Shown in pieces: positions 11,261-22,500 of a stretch of 64,000 nt of DNA. The first letter of the stretch is position 1. Each line of letters starts with the position of its first letter. Origin of the DNA: Manduca sexta (taxonomy: Eukaryota; Arthropoda; Insecta; Lepidoptera; Sphingidae); the NCBI RefSeq assembly GCF_014839805.1, contig NC_051116.1, positions 6,739,556-6,803,555 on the forward strand. The letters are read 5' to 3'. Under the pieces are notes generated by a model. The model saw nothing but the letters and a program-made list of their open reading frames with translations. It did no database searches and was not told the origin of the DNA. The translations under genes and the position numbers were made by a program.

Positions 11261-12977
11261 TTAGACGTACACTTTGAAGAACAACTCCGGCTCCGTGACT
11301 CCGGGCACGTACGACTCTCGCTGAAAACAAAATAAATAAAAAATTATAAAATAACTCTATCGGCCCAAAAGGGTAGAGGTAGAGGTTCCGATCATTTGCT
11401 CCAGTGGGAAATAATAGGATTTTTTACATAGATGCCATTGTCGACGTATAGGTGGCGTTATTGATCTTTCATATTTTACTATAGTTATATGTTGTTATTA
11501 TTAACTTAATTAGTGGAATTGGTTTATCCGTACTAATTGAAATAAATAAATAATCGCTACTTTTAGTTACAGTGCGTAACAAGCGCTTAACGCACGACGT
11601 CGCGTTTAAAACAATAGATATTAGCATACAGGATACCATTCCAATCTAATTTCACTAATATAACGTAACATGGTGATGTTACGAGTTTACACTGATAGAG
11701 AATAAGCCCCCTGGTGATAAGAGCGTCCAGATAGAGTATGAATTGACGGATCCCTCGTCCGTTATTAAAATGATGCAGTTCGAAACCGGAGAACACAGGC
11801 TGATCCCGGAGCGTGAGACGTGGCGCTACAGGCTGTGATGCTAGTGTAATTACCTGTTGCGTCCTGGGGGGGCGCTGGTTGTTCTTGTTTACGTTCTTTT
11901 TGTCTGTAGGGGGAGGAGGTGCGCCCGCCAGTTTAAAAGTTGTCGTCGGTTTGAGTAAGATTTCGTGGAAGTCGTAACTTAACTCTCTATCATCGGTGCG
12001 CCTCCTGGAATTTCAACAATTTATTATTTACACATACGCGGTTTATCCCCGAAGAGGGATCGGTGTCGTATGCGAGAGCCTGACTGCGTGGATTCCACCG
12101 CAACGTCTATTTCCGCCGCAAAGCAACATTATGCAAGCACCGTTCGGTTCCGGTTTGAAGGACATTCCAGTGTAAATAAAGAACAACAGCTTGTAAAGAA
12201 TTTAGGGAGGTACTCACAGCCTATCAAACATGGGGTGCATTAAAAGTTTCCAGAACTGTGTCCCGTCTCTAGCGGCGATCGGGCTCGAAGGACCAAACTC
12301 GGTGACGTCACGGGCTATCGGTTCATACACGAGGAAGGCTTGGGCTACAGCCTCTCCTACAACACTGAAAAACGGCACGTACAAAATTTTGATAAACGTC
12401 ATTAGAATACCTCGGAGATTTTTTTTTAATTTAACAGCAGTCATCTGAGCATAATCATTATAAACAATATTAAAGCACTTAATTACATTAAGACTAGACT
12501 GTCTTCCTTAATCCGATGCCCTGATTGAAATTAAACTACGGAAACTACTCTACAAGTAACAATTGACAACAATAACATCTAAATAAGGCCTGGATCTCTT
12601 GATTAAATAAATAAGCGAACGGTTCGCTCGCCGTAAGCAGTAATATACAATTGTATACGCGTCCGCTACAAATATCCTACAACCAACAATAGTATTGGAT
12701 GTTGAACGGTGAAGGAAAACATCGTGAAAAGACCAACCTTCCTGATGTTTTATCATTATTTGGAAATTACATTAAATTTATCTGCATTAAGCCAAGTTTC
12801 TCTTATAAGTAGAGGCGGCCCGTGCCCAGCAGTGGGACAGTATATAATATGGCCTATCTTCTTAGTTCTTACATAATCAGTGGAGAGGAAAGGTAACAAC
12901 TTTCTGATTCGATTACCCCTAATCGATACTCACATTACAACCAGAGCTGCGACACCGAGATCCTTCACAGACCACAT
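11261..12977 (-). CDS. Copy A, four-exon secreted proline-rich protein
   Basis: Exons on the minus strand are 12977-12934 (44 nt, ATG start), 12364-12218 (147), 12004-11854 (151) and 11320-11261 (60, TAA stop). All introns are GT-AG (donors gtgagt, gtgagt, gtaatt) and phases 2, 2 and 0 match, giving 133 residues. Exons 1-2 encode a signal peptide (MWSVKDLGVAALVV then IVVGEAVAQ), followed by FLVYEPIARDVTEFGPSSP and GTQFWKLLMHPMFD. Exon 3 is charged and proline-rich with APPPPTDKKN and ends QRPPRTQQ. Exon 4 reads RESYVPGVTEPELFFKVYV. A TATA box and initiator lie upstream. If the weak gtaatt donor is skipped, the frame continues through DQPV into a repeat. Predicted secreted; role and family unknown. 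Interruption-free exons in three copies argue for real coding sequence. Confidence 0.75.
11565..11740. mobile_element. Diverged MITE-like repeat in intron 3 of copy A
   Basis: This is related to the 183 bp MITE at 32051-32233 (shared blocks around AATACCATTCCA, CGTAACA and GAGAATAAGCCCCCTGG). A shorter version sits at the same place in copy B (about 32335-32445). The open frame that runs over it from exon 3 is probably intronic. Confidence 0.45.
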
Positions 12978-12999
12978 TCTGATAGTTCAGTAAACCTGC

Positions 13000-13042
13000 G
13001 GTGAATGATGCTGTTCCCTGTCCACTCTCCTTTTTTATACAA
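13000..13042 (-). promoter_or_regulatory. Core promoter of copy A (TATA plus initiator)
   Basis: On the minus strand GTATAAAAAAGG (about 13040-13029) lies about 30 bp upstream of an arthropod-type initiator GCATCATTC (about 13010-13002). The ATG is 25-30 nt further on at 12977. Copy B keeps both (GTATAAACAAGG); copy C has lost the TATA box. Confidence 0.55.
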
Positions 13043-13195
13043 TAAAACCTTATAAGTATGCAAATTGGATTCAAATTATCAAATTATTATTTATTACATG
13101 TCATCCAAATGAAACGATGTCTTGTATAACAGTTGGTGTAAATTACAAACAAAAGCCTGCTAGTATTTGTCATCTCTGCGTAATGTTACAAATCG

Positions 13196-13290
13196 TCTCA
13201 ACTGGTAAATCACTCATATGTGAGAGTCCGCATGGGTAGGTACCACCAATGTCTACTTCTGTCACCAAACAGCAGTGTGAAGTCTCTGTT
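13196..13290 (+). repeat. Dispersed lepidopteran repeat fragment
   Basis: Contains CACTCATATGTGAGAGTCCG and the GGTACCACC, then CAGCAGTGTG blocks of a family also present at 34062-34200, 53690-53785 and 56318-56545. Confidence 0.6.
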
Positions 13291-13490
13291 GATAAGGTAA
13301 ACGTAAATTATGCCGGTATAGGACATTATGCCAGGTCATTTTAATTTTTGTCGCAAAATAAGAAAATAGACAGTAAAATAATTGTTAGCGACACGAAAAA
13401 TAATAATATGTAAGGGGGAGTGCAGGAGGCGCGGGGCGGGACTCCCGGGCGGCGCGCGGCGCGTGGGCCGCGAGTCACGTAGGCTGTTCC

Positions 13491-13947
13491 CAGTGTTGCC
13501 AGAAGGTTACATTTCTTACATTTTTCGTTACTTTTGACCCCCTCGCGTAACATGTAAGTAATTTTTATATTTAAGGCAATTTTCGTAACTTTTGAGAACA
13601 ACGAGATTTGTAATACAACATTTTTATTGTAAACAGTTTATGAACGCATCCAAATTGAACACGCCTAAAACTGGCGGGTCTAAAAAGTATTTCACTCCAT
13701 ATCACACTCAGAGATGGCTCGCCATGACAATATGAAACGTATCTTGCATATACGTACGTAACTTGATTTTGCTTGAGTGTGCGCGCGCACATTTTCTACT
13801 AGGCAAGTCCCCGCGGTTTCGCAGCTACAAAAATGCTTGCCCAAAAACGCGTAAATAAAAAAAAAGAATAATGTAACTTTTGCAGCAAAAATGTAACTTT
13901 TCAGGAAACGAAACGTAACTTACGACTCAAGGGCCCTGGCAACACTG
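13491..13947. mobile_element. hAT-type MITE, 457 bp, 8 bp TSD
   Basis: Terminal inverted repeats CAGTGTTGCCAG and CTGGCAACACTG bound 457 bp. A perfect 8 bp duplication GCTGTTCC flanks it (13483-13490 and 13948-13955), and the right BEL LTR shows the empty site. An 8 bp TSD with CAGTG termini is the hAT signature. Subterminal GTAAC/GTTAC motifs are abundant. No transposase is encoded. Confidence 0.92.
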
Positions 13948-14227
13948 GCTGTTCCTTTTTTTTAGTCGACAGCGGGCCGCCGTTTCGCTAACCCGCGGCA
14001 CCCGTTCGCCCTTTGCACCTCCGTATTTAGTTTTGTTTTAATGTATGTAAAATGAAACACGTCAGCATTGCTTGAAAAGGAAATTATGAAGGGGGCATTT
14101 TTTTATTAGTGTGGCCAGATCAAAAAAAAATTATAATCAAAATCATCACATATTCAGGTGTTACAAATTAATTATTTTGATATTTGCAACACCCCCACAT
14201 ATCAAAATAACAACAAACATTAATAAA

Positions 14228-17011
14228 CTAAGACACATTATGTATACCAATTAAACATAGCAATTTATGGTGTTTAACATTGTCCAGACTTTTTGTCAAC
14301 AAATCAGCCGGCATATCCGCTGTTGGCATATATTTAACATTAACAATATTTTTAGCAATATACTCTTTACAAAAATGATAACGTATATCCACATGTTTTG
14401 TTCTGTTGCGAAAGGCAGGATTAGTTAACAATTTTTGGGCACTTTGATTATCATTATAAAGTGTGATACAATACAATTTATTTGTGATAAGATACTGAAG
14501 GTCTTTTAAATATATAGCTTCCTTACAACATTCTGATATCCCAATATATTCTGACTCTGTACTCGACAATGCCACAGTCTTCTGTTTTTTACTTGCCCAA
14601 GATATTAAACCACCTGATAATTGAAAACAAAATCCAGTGTATGATTTCCTATCTAACACATTGTTACCCCAATCTGCATCAACAAAACCTATTATATTTG
14701 AATTATCTTTGAAAGTGTACTTTAACCCATGACTTTTAGTCCCCTTTAAATACTTCAAAATGCGTTTTGCATGTGACCAATGTTCCTCACCATAACATGT
14801 ATTAAACTGACTTAAATATCCTACTGAAAATGCTATGTCTGGTCGAGTTAAAACAGCTAAATACATAAGACTGCCTATAAGCTGTTGAAAAGGAAAATTT
14901 TTGTTACATTTTTCTACTTTAACAAGACTTAATCTATTTTCCATTGGAGTATTCACTGTTTTACATTCACTCATATTAAATTTGCATAACAACTGCTCAA
15001 TGTATCTTTCTTGATCTAATGTTATAACCCCATCATCTTTATTATAATTAACTCTCATTCCTAAACACTGTCTTATTGGACCCAAATCTTTTACTTTAAA
15101 TTGACTATTCAAAATCTCTTTTATATCTTCAGTTTCTTTACAATCATTGGAAAAGATGAAAAAATCATCAACATACAATGCTATGATAATTTTACAGTTA
15201 TCCTTATTTTTAACATATAAACATGGCTCTGAATTTGACCTTACATAACCATTGTCATTCAAGCAACTATCTACCTTTTTATACCACATTCTTGAAGATT
15301 GTTTTAGTCCATATATGGCCTTTTTTAACTTTAACACTTTATTATCATCTAAACAGTCAAAACACTCAGGTTTTTCCATGTAAATTACCTCTTCAAGATC
15401 ACCGTTTAAAAAGGCAGTTGTAACATCTAAGTGTGTTATTTGAAATTTGAATTTAACTGACAATGCAAAAAGTAATCTCAATGTAGAATACCTCACTACA
15501 GGGGAAAAGGTTTCCTCATAGTCTATTCCTTGTCTTTGAGTAAAGCCTTTGGCTACTAAACGTGCACGATATCTCACTTTGTTATCACTTTCATATTTCT
15601 TTTTTAATACCCACTTACACTGCACAACAGAACCATCACTTGGAAGGTCTACCAATTCCCATGCTTGATTTTCTTCAAAACATTGTAATTCAGTTTTAAC
15701 CGCTTGCATCCATTTTTCTTTTTCAGGTCCTTGCAGAGCTTCTGTCAATGACATATTTGTGACCATATCATCATCTATCTGATTTAAACAAGCGCCACCA
15801 AAACCATATTTATTTGGTGCTTTCCTATTTCTTACAGGTCTTAACTGCATGTTCACATTGTCCGGCACTGAATCCTCCGAATCATCATGATCGCTTGGTA
15901 TATATGATTCATCACATTTTTCATTAAGAGTTACATCCCCCACAGAATCTGAGCTTAGGTCATCACTTTCAGACTCTACTAATTGAGTACCATCTTCAGT
16001 ATACTGAGAAGTATCTTTTTCTGTGATGGGAAGTGAGCTGTGAGAGTCAAGTAAGTCCTTCTCCATAACAATGACATCTCTGCTTATCATTATAATGTTT
16101 CTTTCAGGATCATAAACTCTATATCCCTTTATATTGTTGGAATATCCAACCAAAATGCAATGCCGAGATTTCTTATCGAACTTGGATCTTTTTTCTTTTG
16201 GAATGTGAACCATTATCTTGCTACCGAATATCCTTAAATGACTTATGTCGGGCTTAATCCCAGACCAGACTTCATACGGAGTCTTGCTATTTAATCCAGT
16301 TGAAATGGTGCGGTTATGAATATACACTGCTGTATTGGTTGCCTCGGCCCAGAATTGTTTTCCTAATTTAGAATCAAATAATAAACATCGGGCTTTTTCG
16401 ACCACTGTCCGATTCATTCTTTCAGCTAAGCCATTTTGTTCTGGTGTATATGGATTTGTTCTTTGATGAATAATGCCATGTTTCTGTAAAAACATATCAA
16501 AATATTTATTACAGAATTCCAATCCATTGTCACTCCTTAATATTTTAATTCTTTTATTTAATTGATTCTCTGCCATTGATTTAAATTGCTGAAAACATTC
16601 AAATGTTTGAGACTTCTTCTCAATGAAATAAATGAAAGTCATGCGACTATAATCGTCGATAAATAACAAGAAGTACCTTGAACCTCCTAATGAAGGATGT
16701 TCCATGGGGCCACAGATGTCACTATGCACAACACTCAGCTGTTCATTAGCTCTGGTTCCAATATTTTTAAAAGGTAGTCTGGACTGTTTGCCTTCACAGC
16801 AAGTTGCACAAGAAGATTTACTGATGTCCACCTTTTCATCCAATTGCATTCCAGTGACAGCATCCTGCATTTTATTTAAATGATTACTATTTAAATGTGC
16901 TAGCCTGCGATGCCACGTTTCTCCCGAAGTAACCGCCAATGATGATAACACTCTGTTCTGTGCCAAATTCAATTTATAAACACCATTGTTCAATGATGCA
17001 GTTGCTACCAA
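14228..17011 (-). CDS. copia integrase, reverse transcriptase, RNase H
   Basis: The 927-residue frame starts inside pol. Order: integrase zinc-binding site (HRRLAHLNSNH about residue 35, then CATCCEGKQ), integrase core with D in VVHSDICGPM, D in LRSDNGLEF and E of GLAERMNRT, a variable acidic linker, reverse transcriptase with LVAKGFTQRQGIDYEETFSP, LDVTTAFLNGDL and the catalytic ALYVDDFFIFS, then RNase H with DADWGNN and SSTESEYIG. All catalytic boxes look intact. The frame is separated from gag-protease by a one-base deletion in an A run near 17069-17073, so the Met at 17011 is not the natural start. It acts in cytoplasmic reverse transcription and nuclear integration of the element. Confidence 0.93.
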   Translation of the reverse strand: MVATASLNNGVYKLNLAQNRVLSSLAVTSGETWHRRLAHLNSNHLNKMQDAVTGMQLDEKVDISKSSCATCCEGKQSRLPFKNIGTRANEQLSVVHSDICGPMEHPSLGGSRYFLLFIDDYSRMTFIYFIEKKSQTFECFQQFKSMAENQLNKRIKILRSDNGLEFCNKYFDMFLQKHGIIHQRTNPYTPEQNGLAERMNRTVVEKARCLLFDSKLGKQFWAEATNTAVYIHNRTISTGLNSKTPYEVWSGIKPDISHLRIFGSKIMVHIPKEKRSKFDKKSRHCILVGYSNNIKGYRVYDPERNIIMISRDVIVMEKDLLDSHSSLPITEKDTSQYTEDGTQLVESESDDLSSDSVGDVTLNEKCDESYIPSDHDDSEDSVPDNVNMQLRPVRNRKAPNKYGFGGACLNQIDDDMVTNMSLTEALQGPEKEKWMQAVKTELQCFEENQAWELVDLPSDGSVVQCKWVLKKKYESDNKVRYRARLVAKGFTQRQGIDYEETFSPVVRYSTLRLLFALSVKFKFQITHLDVTTAFLNGDLEEVIYMEKPECFDCLDDNKVLKLKKAIYGLKQSSRMWYKKVDSCLNDNGYVRSNSEPCLYVKNKDNCKIIIALYVDDFFIFSNDCKETEDIKEILNSQFKVKDLGPIRQCLGMRVNYNKDDGVITLDQERYIEQLLCKFNMSECKTVNTPMENRLSLVKVEKCNKNFPFQQLIGSLMYLAVLTRPDIAFSVGYLSQFNTCYGEEHWSHAKRILKYLKGTKSHGLKYTFKDNSNIIGFVDADWGNNVLDRKSYTGFCFQLSGGLISWASKKQKTVALSSTESEYIGISECCKEAIYLKDLQYLITNKLYCITLYNDNQSAQKLLTNPAFRNRTKHVDIRYHFCKEYIAKNIVNVKYMPTADMPADLLTKSLDNVKHHKLLCLIGIHNVS

Positions 17012-17046
17012 TACATTGTTTCTATTATAAATATTGCAGCCATCAT

Positions 17047-18135
17047 TTATAAATTCAACTTTATTTCCTTTTTAATCAATTGACTTACTGATAGCAAATT
17101 AGTAGTAAGACTTGGCACACAGAAAACTTCTTCAATTGTAACATCAAATTCACTGCCATCTGCAATGGTGACTATTTTTACATCTCCGGAGCATGAAACT
17201 CGAACCATTTCTTTGTTAGCCACCATTATTTCTTGATCATTTGTTTGCACAATGTTCGACATCCAACTTCTTTCCGCTGTAAGGTGCAAACTTGCACCCG
17301 AGTCCACATACCAGTCTTCCTTATCAAAGCGTGAACTCATAAAAACTGCAGAAAACGCATTTGTGTGTTTTCGCTCAGTATTGGTATTATTCGGACATTG
17401 CGTTCTGTAGTGTCCGACCTGTTTGCATTTATAACATGTTACATTAATGGTTTTATTATTTTTTGTTTTTGATTTGTCGTTTTTAACCATGGATTTATCA
17501 TATTTCTTTTGATGTTGCCATCTTTTACATATAGCGAATGCGGGTTCTACTGTTTCATTTGGCCTTATATTATCTTCTATTTGATTGTCCAATTCCATGT
17601 CTAGAAGTTTGCTTTTGATCGCATCCGATGTTATACGCATCCCCGAGTGTTCAATCGCCATTATCATGGGTGAATACTTTTCCGGCAATCCAGCCAAAAG
17701 CAATGCACCAATCCATTCTTCATTAATGGCAAAACCCGTACTGGTTAATTTTTGTCCCGCTTCTATTATCTGCGTTACATACGACGTCATAGAACTGGTA
17801 TTTTCTCTTCGAATAGATATTAAGTGTTTTAATAAACTTATTCTCCTTGTGATCCCAGAATCATCAAAAAGTGATTTTAGCTTTTCCCATAGCTCACGCG
17901 TAGAACTTACGCTTTTTATATGTACGTACAATGACGGATCTATTGTAAGTATTAATTTGGCCTTCGTTTTCGCGTCGTCAACAGCAGACACTGGTGTCTC
18001 CACCTCTGCTTTGGGCAAGATACAGTTTGCCATTCCCTCCAAAACTAAGAAGTTTTGTGCTGCGAAAACCCACTCGTCATAATTGCTTCTTCCTTTGAGT
18101 TTCGGGACATTAATTATGTAGTTTGCCGCCGCCAT
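17047..18135 (-). CDS. copia gag and protease
   Basis: 362 residues. The N-terminal gag contains the copia-type YDEWVFAAQNFLVLEG and LWEKLKSLFDDSG blocks. A CCHC knuckle CYKCKQVGHYRTQC sits near residue 235, followed by the protease active site WYVDSGASLHLT at about residue 275. The frame ends at 17047 with SQLIKKEIKLNL because one A is missing from a homopolymer; in the other frame the normal copia continuation into pol resumes at once. The start MAAANYIINVPKLKGRSNYD is typical of insect copia polyproteins. Confidence 0.93.
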   Translation of the reverse strand: MAAANYIINVPKLKGRSNYDEWVFAAQNFLVLEGMANCILPKAEVETPVSAVDDAKTKAKLILTIDPSLYVHIKSVSSTRELWEKLKSLFDDSGITRRISLLKHLISIRRENTSSMTSYVTQIIEAGQKLTSTGFAINEEWIGALLLAGLPEKYSPMIMAIEHSGMRITSDAIKSKLLDMELDNQIEDNIRPNETVEPAFAICKRWQHQKKYDKSMVKNDKSKTKNNKTINVTCYKCKQVGHYRTQCPNNTNTERKHTNAFSAVFMSSRFDKEDWYVDSGASLHLTAERSWMSNIVQTNDQEIMVANKEMVRVSCSGDVKIVTIADGSEFDVTIEEVFCVPSLTTNLLSVSQLIKKEIKLNL

Positions 18136-18550
18136 TTTTCAAACACCACGCCGCCACGCCGGTAGCCGGTAGTGAGAATTTCCTAAACTAAATAATCCTA
18201 CTGCGCGTTATTATTATCCAGGATTCTGCACGATGAGTACTGTGCACTAGACTCAAACTTTTCGCGATTAGTTAGTCTAATTAGGCGTCTGGGCCGATAA
18301 CCTAAAATGAAACACGTCAGCATTGCTTGAAAAGGAAATTATGAAGGGGGCATTTTTTTATTAGTGTGGCCAGATCAAAAAAAAATTATAATCAAAATCA
18401 TCACATATTCAGGTGTTACAAATTAATTATTTTGATATTTGCAACAGTATGACACATTAAATACGCTTTCTAATAAGCTAAAACGCCTTTTCCTTTGTGC
18501 GACCTGCACATTCAACATGGGTCACTTCGAACCGGATCTGTATGGAATAA

Positions 18551-19444
18551 ATGTACCGGACACCGCCGCCACAGAAAATGGTAAAAACGCGCGGCACAAT
18601 ACATAAGGAAAGGCCAAGCGAAGCTATGGAGCAATTAGAAAGAATGGACGAGGTGAACATCAACATGGCGCAACCTGGAACGAGTGCCAAAAGTATTAAA
18701 GCTGAAACTACCCTCAAATCAGGAGCGGAAAATCGACCACCGCCGTCACACAGGTCGCGAGTATCGTCGTCATCAGCTTTATTAGCACAGAAGAGAAAAT
18801 TAGAACTGGAAGCTGCGGAACAAAAGGCTGGCATACAAATGGAGCTTATCGACCGAAGGCTAGCGGCCGATTTAGCAGCCGCTGAGGATAATTACAGTTC
18901 GCACGGTTCAGGAACCGACATTCGCAGTGTCAAGGACGTTGGAGAGTGGTTGGAGCAAAGTAAAGCAGCTAACTATGGACAAATAGGTGGCTCACATTTT
19001 CCGCCGTCACATGGAGACGGCGCCAATGAACCAATGCAGCAGTTAGCCAACGCTCTTAAGGATCTAGTCACCACCTCCGCTTCCATGAGTCATAACACTA
19101 AATTATTAAGCCGCATCAGCACTCCAAGGGAATTACCGCTGTTTGCGGGTGACCCAATGGAATGGCTTTCATTCAAGAATGCATACGAGAAGTCAACAAA
19201 CATATGCAATTTTAGCGACAAGGAAAATGTATGGCGCTTGAGGAAGTGTCTTCGGGGACCTGCAAAGGAAGCTGTCTCCGCCTTGTTGATCACCAGTACT
19301 CCACCTGCAAATATAATATCCACATTAGAATTGCAATTTGGAAACCCGGATGTTATATTAACGAAAATACTCCACGAAGTCAAGAAACTTAATTCTTTAT
19401 CTCCAGAGTACTACAAGGATGTAGTGCCTCTGTACGCGCACTGA
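18551..19444 (+). pseudogene. BEL gag, interrupted
   Basis: The frame encodes a BEL/Pao gag: a basic N-terminus, a helical QKRKLELEAAEQKAGIQME segment, then the conserved domain with LPLFAGDPMEWLSFKNAYEK, CNFSDKENVWRLRKCLRGPA and LELQFGNPDVIL. It stops at 19444 after a frameshift; an adjacent frame continues with ALKRDEYLQGVTVVNIVLSK and then meets a TGA at 19522-19524. BEL elements normally have one continuous gag-pol frame, so the element now needs two repairs and is presumably inactive. The true start may be the internal MVKTRGTIHKERP. Confidence 0.88.
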
Positions 19445-19524
19445 AGCGCGATGAGTACCTACAGGGCGTTACTGTGGTCAACATAGTTTTGTCGAAGTTA
19501 CCCACGATTCTATTATCGCAGTGA

Positions 19525-22500
19525 ACTGACTACAGTTACCCATTGATATCTGCAAACGAAAAGCCTCGGCTAGAAATATTATCGGACTTCTTAAATGACG
19601 AAGCTACAAAAGTGTCTACTTGCAGTGCTAACTTAATAAATGTTCGATGGGACAATAAACGTACTTACCATAGTGACAATTATACTTCGCGTACACAAAC
19701 TGTTTTATTACAAAAAAACGAACTGAGTGATAAAAAGTGCCGATTGTGTCAAAAGTTTACGCATAAATTAACGGAGTGTAAAAAATTTAAAAGTACATTG
19801 TGTAAAAATCGTTGGAACTATGTAAAACACGCGGGCATATGTTACAAATGTTTATTATCGCGACATGACCGGCAGACTTGTCCGGCGGCCGTGTGTGACG
19901 TTAACGAGTGCGGGCGACCTCATCACCGCCTGCTACACTACGAGCCGACATCTCGCGTCGCAGTGCCCACGGAGCCTGCCGTAAGCGCTCCTGAAGAGAC
20001 TGAAACCAGTGTACAAAGTGAATCGGTTACGCTAATAAACACAAAAAATAACTATACAGTGCTACTCAAAATAGTGCCAATAAACATTCATGGACCCAAT
20101 GGTATATTTAGTGCGTCCGCGTTACTCGATGACGGCTCCACGGTGTCCATGATGAGCGCCTCCCTAGCAGAGCGCGCAGGGCTCCGCGGCCGCAAGCAGG
20201 CGATGCGAGTGCGCGGCGCGTGGGACACTGAAATATCGTGTGAATCTGAAATAGTGGACTTGACTTTATCAAACAAAATTGGTGAAATATTTAAAATTAA
20301 TATACGCAGTGTTAATAACCTCTGCTTACCCACACAAAACTTACCGTGTGTGCGGTTTGAAAACTATAACTACTTAAATAAAATTAAAGGTGATTTGTGT
20401 CCCGGTCTACAGAAACCGGAAGTTTTAATCGGGCAGGACAATTACAATTTACTCTTGCCGCTGGAAATTATAACTGGCAAACCAAACGAGCCATGTGCCA
20501 CTCGTACGCCAATGGGTTGGTGCCTTCATGGAATAATACCTAAATCTTTCTCTTCGACTCTGCAACATTCCACTCTTCTCATTACCGCCGGTTGTGAAGA
20601 TAAGTACGATGACAGCTGCAATCTTCAAGAACTCCATGACGATGTGCGTCGTTATTTCTCCATAGAATCCATGGGAGTTTCTTCTTCTAAACCGCGCCAG
20701 AACGTAGAAGATTTGTGTGCCTGGAAACATTTAGAAAATACATCTACATTAATTGATGGTAAATGGCAAGTGGGCTTACCTTGGAAGGACAACAACTGCG
20801 TGATGCCTGACTCGTTGCCGACAGCCGTGGCACGCCTCAGGGGTGTCGAGCTGAAAATGAAAAAGGATAAAGATTATGCACATAGATATCGCGAACGAGT
20901 ACAACACCTTCTGTCAAACAATTGTGCTGAAGAACTTAAAAATGGAAAAAACTCTGTGCCAAGAATTTGGTACTTACCACATTTCGGGGTCGACAACCCT
21001 AACAAAAAGAAGTTGCGATTAGTGTTCGACGCTGCTGCAAAAACATCCAATTTGTCGTTGAATGATTATCTCCTAAGAGGACCTGATCTACTTCAGTCAT
21101 TGTTCGGCATTATGTTACGATTTCGTGAAAATAAAATAGCTGTAACAGGGGACATAAAGGACATGTTTTTAAGAATAAAAATTCGCCCTGAAGACCAAAA
21201 TGCGCTGCGATTCATCTTTAGAGACAACCCTACAGAGAAATTCAGCCCTGAAGTTCAAGAACCTTTAAAAACCTACGCGATGACGTCACTAATATTTGGC
21301 GCTAACTGTTCACCATTCATCGCTCAATACATAAAAAACAAGAACGCGCAGCGGTTCACTTCATCTATGCCTACGGCCGTCGCAGCTATACATACACAAC
21401 ATTATATGGACGACTACATTGATAGCTTACCCGACGAACGCACTGCGATACAACTGACGAAAGAAATAACGCATATCCACGCGCAAGGAGGATTCGAAAT
21501 ACGCAACTGGAATAGTAATAGCAAAATAGTGCTCGACAGTCTACCGAAAGAGACCCTAGGAGATGCCGCCGTGAGATTCAAAACAGGCCAACAAAATGAC
21601 GGCGAACGAACACTCGGTTTTATATGGATTCCGGAAGACGACAGTTTGCGATTCGATTTATCGTTCAAAAAGATTCCTAAGAATATAATTAACGGAACAA
21701 AATACCCCACTAAAAGAGAAATGTTACGGGTAGTTATGTCGATATTTGACGTATATGGATATTTGTCACCACTTACCATAATAGAAAAAATAATACTACA
21801 AGAAACATGGAACTCAAATATCAGCTGGGACGATCCAGTTACTGCCGAAACTTATACAAAATGGTATAAATGGATACAACTTTTAGAAATAATACGTGAT
21901 ATCAGGCTGCCGAGACACTATCCGGCCGCCACGAGAGTAAAAGGGACAGCAACAGGGCCCCACAGCGGGACATGGACGCCGCCGCCGCAGATATCTGCTA
22001 CGCCTTTGACATGCGTCTACACACCGCCGCTACGCATTGGCTACGCGGACGGGAATGCTAATCGATCGGCTACGAATTTTTATAAACATTTGCAACTGCA
22101 TATATTATTTTGCGATGCATCCGAGAAAGCTTTCTGCGCCGTCGCCTACTGGAGATGGATTGATGATACATCGAACGCGCGCGTAGCGTTTATCGCGAGC
22201 AAGTGTCGAGTCGCTGGAAATAAAGTAATAACAATACCACGACTGGAACTACAAGCGGCCGTGTTGGCCGCCAGATTGGCCGATTCAATTACTAAGGAGC
22301 ATAAAATGATTGTTGAGAGTCGCATATTTTGGACTGATTCAACAACTGTATTACATTGGATAAGAAATAATGCCCGGAACTACCAAATATATATAGCTAA
22401 CCGTTTGGGCGAAATAGACGAATTTACAAGGATAAATGAGTGGCGTTACGTACTTACAAAGTTAAACGTTGCCGATATTGCTACTAGAAAAAATTACGAT

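Larger units (their letters stand above)
9222..13382 (+). repeat. Direct duplication, unit A
   Basis: This unit is collinear with 24561-34287. Exact pairs are 9987-10205 with 30279-30497, 11261-11320 with 31554-31613, 12218-12364 with 33074-33220, and 12934-12977 with 33791-33834. Homology starts at ATGTGTCCTAAAGAAATATA (9223 and 24563) and ends where the BEL LTR begins here. Divergence from unit B is a few percent. Confidence 0.9.
14048..18446 (-). mobile_element. Near-intact copia element, 4.4 kb
   Basis: Two 144 bp LTRs (14048-14191 and 18303-18446) look identical, and a perfect GTATG duplication flanks them (14043-14047 and 18447-18451). On the minus strand the LTR starts TGTTGC and ends ATTTTA. 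Next to the 5' LTR is GGTTATCGGCCCAGACG (18302-18286), close to the copia primer site that pairs with the anticodon half of initiator tRNA-Met. A GTGGGGG tract precedes the 3' LTR. It inserted into the left LTR of the BEL element. Matching LTRs imply a recent insertion. Confidence 0.95.

Noticed and set aside
11587..11796. Minus ORF MFSGFELHHF...
   Set aside because: Readthrough of intron 3 into a MITE-like repeat; the copy B version is truncated by a stop.
12550..12756. Minus ORF repeated at 33406-33612
   Set aside because: Lies wholly inside intron 1 of copies A and B; conserved only because the units are recent duplicates, and not kept in copy C.
17060..17080. Programmed -1 frameshift between copia gag and pol
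   Set aside because: The A run is not in a canonical slippery heptamer register and copia normally has one frame, so mutation or read error is likelier.
17585..18082. 165-codon plus ORF
   Set aside because: Antisense shadow of the copia gag frame.
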